Below, one piece after another: positions 6,401-7,271 of a stretch of 7,271 nucleotides of DNA. The DNA is from Acetobacteraceae bacterium (GTDB taxonomy: Bacteria; Pseudomonadota; Alphaproteobacteria; Acetobacterales; Acetobacteraceae): contig JAIYAI010000578.1 of assembly GCA_027489135.1 (NCBI GenBank), forward strand, positions 1-7,271, written 5' to 3'. Made by a program: the position numbers and the translations under genes. Every line of letters starts with the position of its first letter. Position 1 is the stretch's first letter. Under the pieces are notes generated by a model that saw only the letters and a program-made list of their open reading frames with translations, made no database searches and was not told the origin of the DNA.

Positions 6401-7271
6401 AATGCGCCCGCCGGTCGAGCAGCGCGGTCTGCGCCAGGGTCAGTGCCAGGGTGAAGGCCAGGAACACCACCGTCAGCGCCGCGCCATAGGCGCTGCGGAG
6501 GAAGGTGAAGCGCTCCTGCACCATGGTGAAGAGCAGGACCTCGGTCGCCTTGCTCGGCCCGCCCTCGGTCAGCACCTGCACCGTATCGAAGACCTGGAAG
6601 CTGCGGATCGCGGTGATCGAGACCACGAAGACCAGCGCCGGGCCCAGCATCGGCCAAGTGCCGCGGCGGAACCGTTCCCAGGCGCCGTCGGCGCCGTCCA
6701 TCGCCAGCGCCTCGTAGAGGTCCTTCGGGATCGCCTTCAGCCCGGCCATGAACAGCACCATGGCGAGCCCGAGATTCTGCCAGACGCCGATCACGGCCAG
6801 CGCCAGCAACGCCGTGTCCGGGTTCTGCAGCCAGTCCGTCGTGGGGATGCCGATGGCGCGGAAGGCCTGGTTCACGAAGCCGACCGTCGGATGGAACATG
6901 AACTCCCAGACCAGCGCCATGGCCAGCAGGGTGGAGGCGACGGGCAGGAAGTAGGCGGCGCGGTAGACGCCGCGCAGGCGCCCCGTGCCCTCGATCAGCA
7001 GCGCCGCGAGCAGGCCGAGCCCGACCGTCGCGGGCACTGAGACGCCGACATAGACCAGCGTGTTGCGCAGGCTCTTCCAGAACACCCGGTCGCCCCACAT
7101 CTCGGCGTAGTTGAGGCCGCCGGCCCAGCGCAGGTCGGGCTCGCCGAAATTCCAGTCCGTGAAGGAGAGCAGCAGTACCGCAACGGCGGGGCCGAGCAGC
7201 ATCGCCCACATCAGCAGGAAGGCCGGGGCCGCCAGGGCATAGGCCGCGGCGGCCTCGGCGCGACGCAGCGC
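6393..7271 (-). CDS. Carbohydrate/phosphoester ABC transporter permease, UgpA type (5' end outside window)
   Basis: The frame is open to the right edge and shows 292 residues, so only a short N-terminal piece is probably missing compared with usual lengths near 290-310. An ATG at 7211 is not the start: it falls inside the first membrane helix, whose sequence begins upstream (AYALAAPAFLLMWAMLLG, about visible residues 10-27). About six membrane segments follow, near residues 11-35, 71-93, 105-126, 154-178, 212-228 and 264-284. The EAA coupling loop EALAMDGADGAWERFRRG, followed by TWPML, is at 187-209 with its conserved EAxxxDG core. FQVFDTVQVLTEGGP (visible 225-239) is highly typical of UgpA/MalF-class sugar permeases. 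It forms the channel with the UgpE-type protein, whose start codon overlaps its TAG. No ATPase gene is in view; it may lie upstream of the window. Confidence 0.92.
   Translation of the reverse strand, partial: ALRRAEAAAAYALAAPAFLLMWAMLLGPAVAVLLLSFTDWNFGEPDLRWAGGLNYAEMWGDRVFWKSLRNTLVYVGVSVPATVGLGLLAALLIEGTGRLRGVYRAAYFLPVASTLLAMALVWEFMFHPTVGFVNQAFRAIGIPTTDWLQNPDTALLALAVIGVWQNLGLAMVLFMAGLKAIPKDLYEALAMDGADGAWERFRRGTWPMLGPALVFVVSITAIRSFQVFDTVQVLTEGGPSKATEVLLFTMVQERFTFLRSAYGAALTVVFLAFTLALTLAQTALLDRRAHYG

Noticed and set aside
1..7271. CRISPR arrays, tRNA/rRNA genes, insertion sequences or attachment sites
   Set aside because: I saw no regularly spaced long repeats, cloverleaf-like sequence, transposase motifs or terminal inverted repeats. 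The only phased repeat is the 11-bp-spaced Pho box.

Overview
The window is GC-rich DNA (roughly two-thirds G+C by eye) with strongly G/C-biased third codon positions. The gene families suggest an alphaproteobacterium, perhaps Rhodospirillales/Acetobacteraceae or Rhodobacterales. This is inference, because no taxonomic marker gene is present. Every gene I can support reads on the minus strand. The long plus-strand open frames are GC-driven shadows of these genes.

Reading with transcription, from the right edge leftwards: (1) an ABC-transporter inner-membrane permease of the UgpA type, cut at its 5' end by the window edge (7271-6393); (2) a second permease of the UgpE type that overlaps it by 8 bp (6400-5585); (3) an UgpB-like periplasmic solute-binding protein (5567-4293) with a strong ribosome-binding site; (4) three bases further on, a calcineurin-type metallophosphoesterase (4289-3414) split by one in-frame TAG codon. 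These four are packed as one operon. The ATPase subunit is not in the window. (5) After a 307-base gap comes a very large secreted phosphohydrolase (3106 to beyond position 1). It joins a 'choice-of-anchor I' beta-propeller-like domain to a UshA-type 5'-nucleotidase, and its C-terminus lies outside the window.

The gap upstream of the nucleotidase carries three 7-bp repeats (CTGTCGC, CTGTCTC, CTGTCAT), each separated by 4 bp and oriented toward that gene. This is the architecture of a PhoB-binding Pho box and suggests induction by phosphate starvation. A coherent but unproven reading is a phosphoester-scavenging locus: the large enzyme releases phosphate or nucleosides outside the cell, the UgpB-like importer takes up a phosphorylated or sugar-like solute, and the intracellular phosphoesterase would cleave a diester. 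That last step appears broken here by the amber codon, unless the stop is a sequencing error or is read through.

The points most worth a second look are the Pho box, the single nonsense codon in an otherwise intact phosphoesterase, and the replaced metal-ligand positions in the nucleotidase domain.
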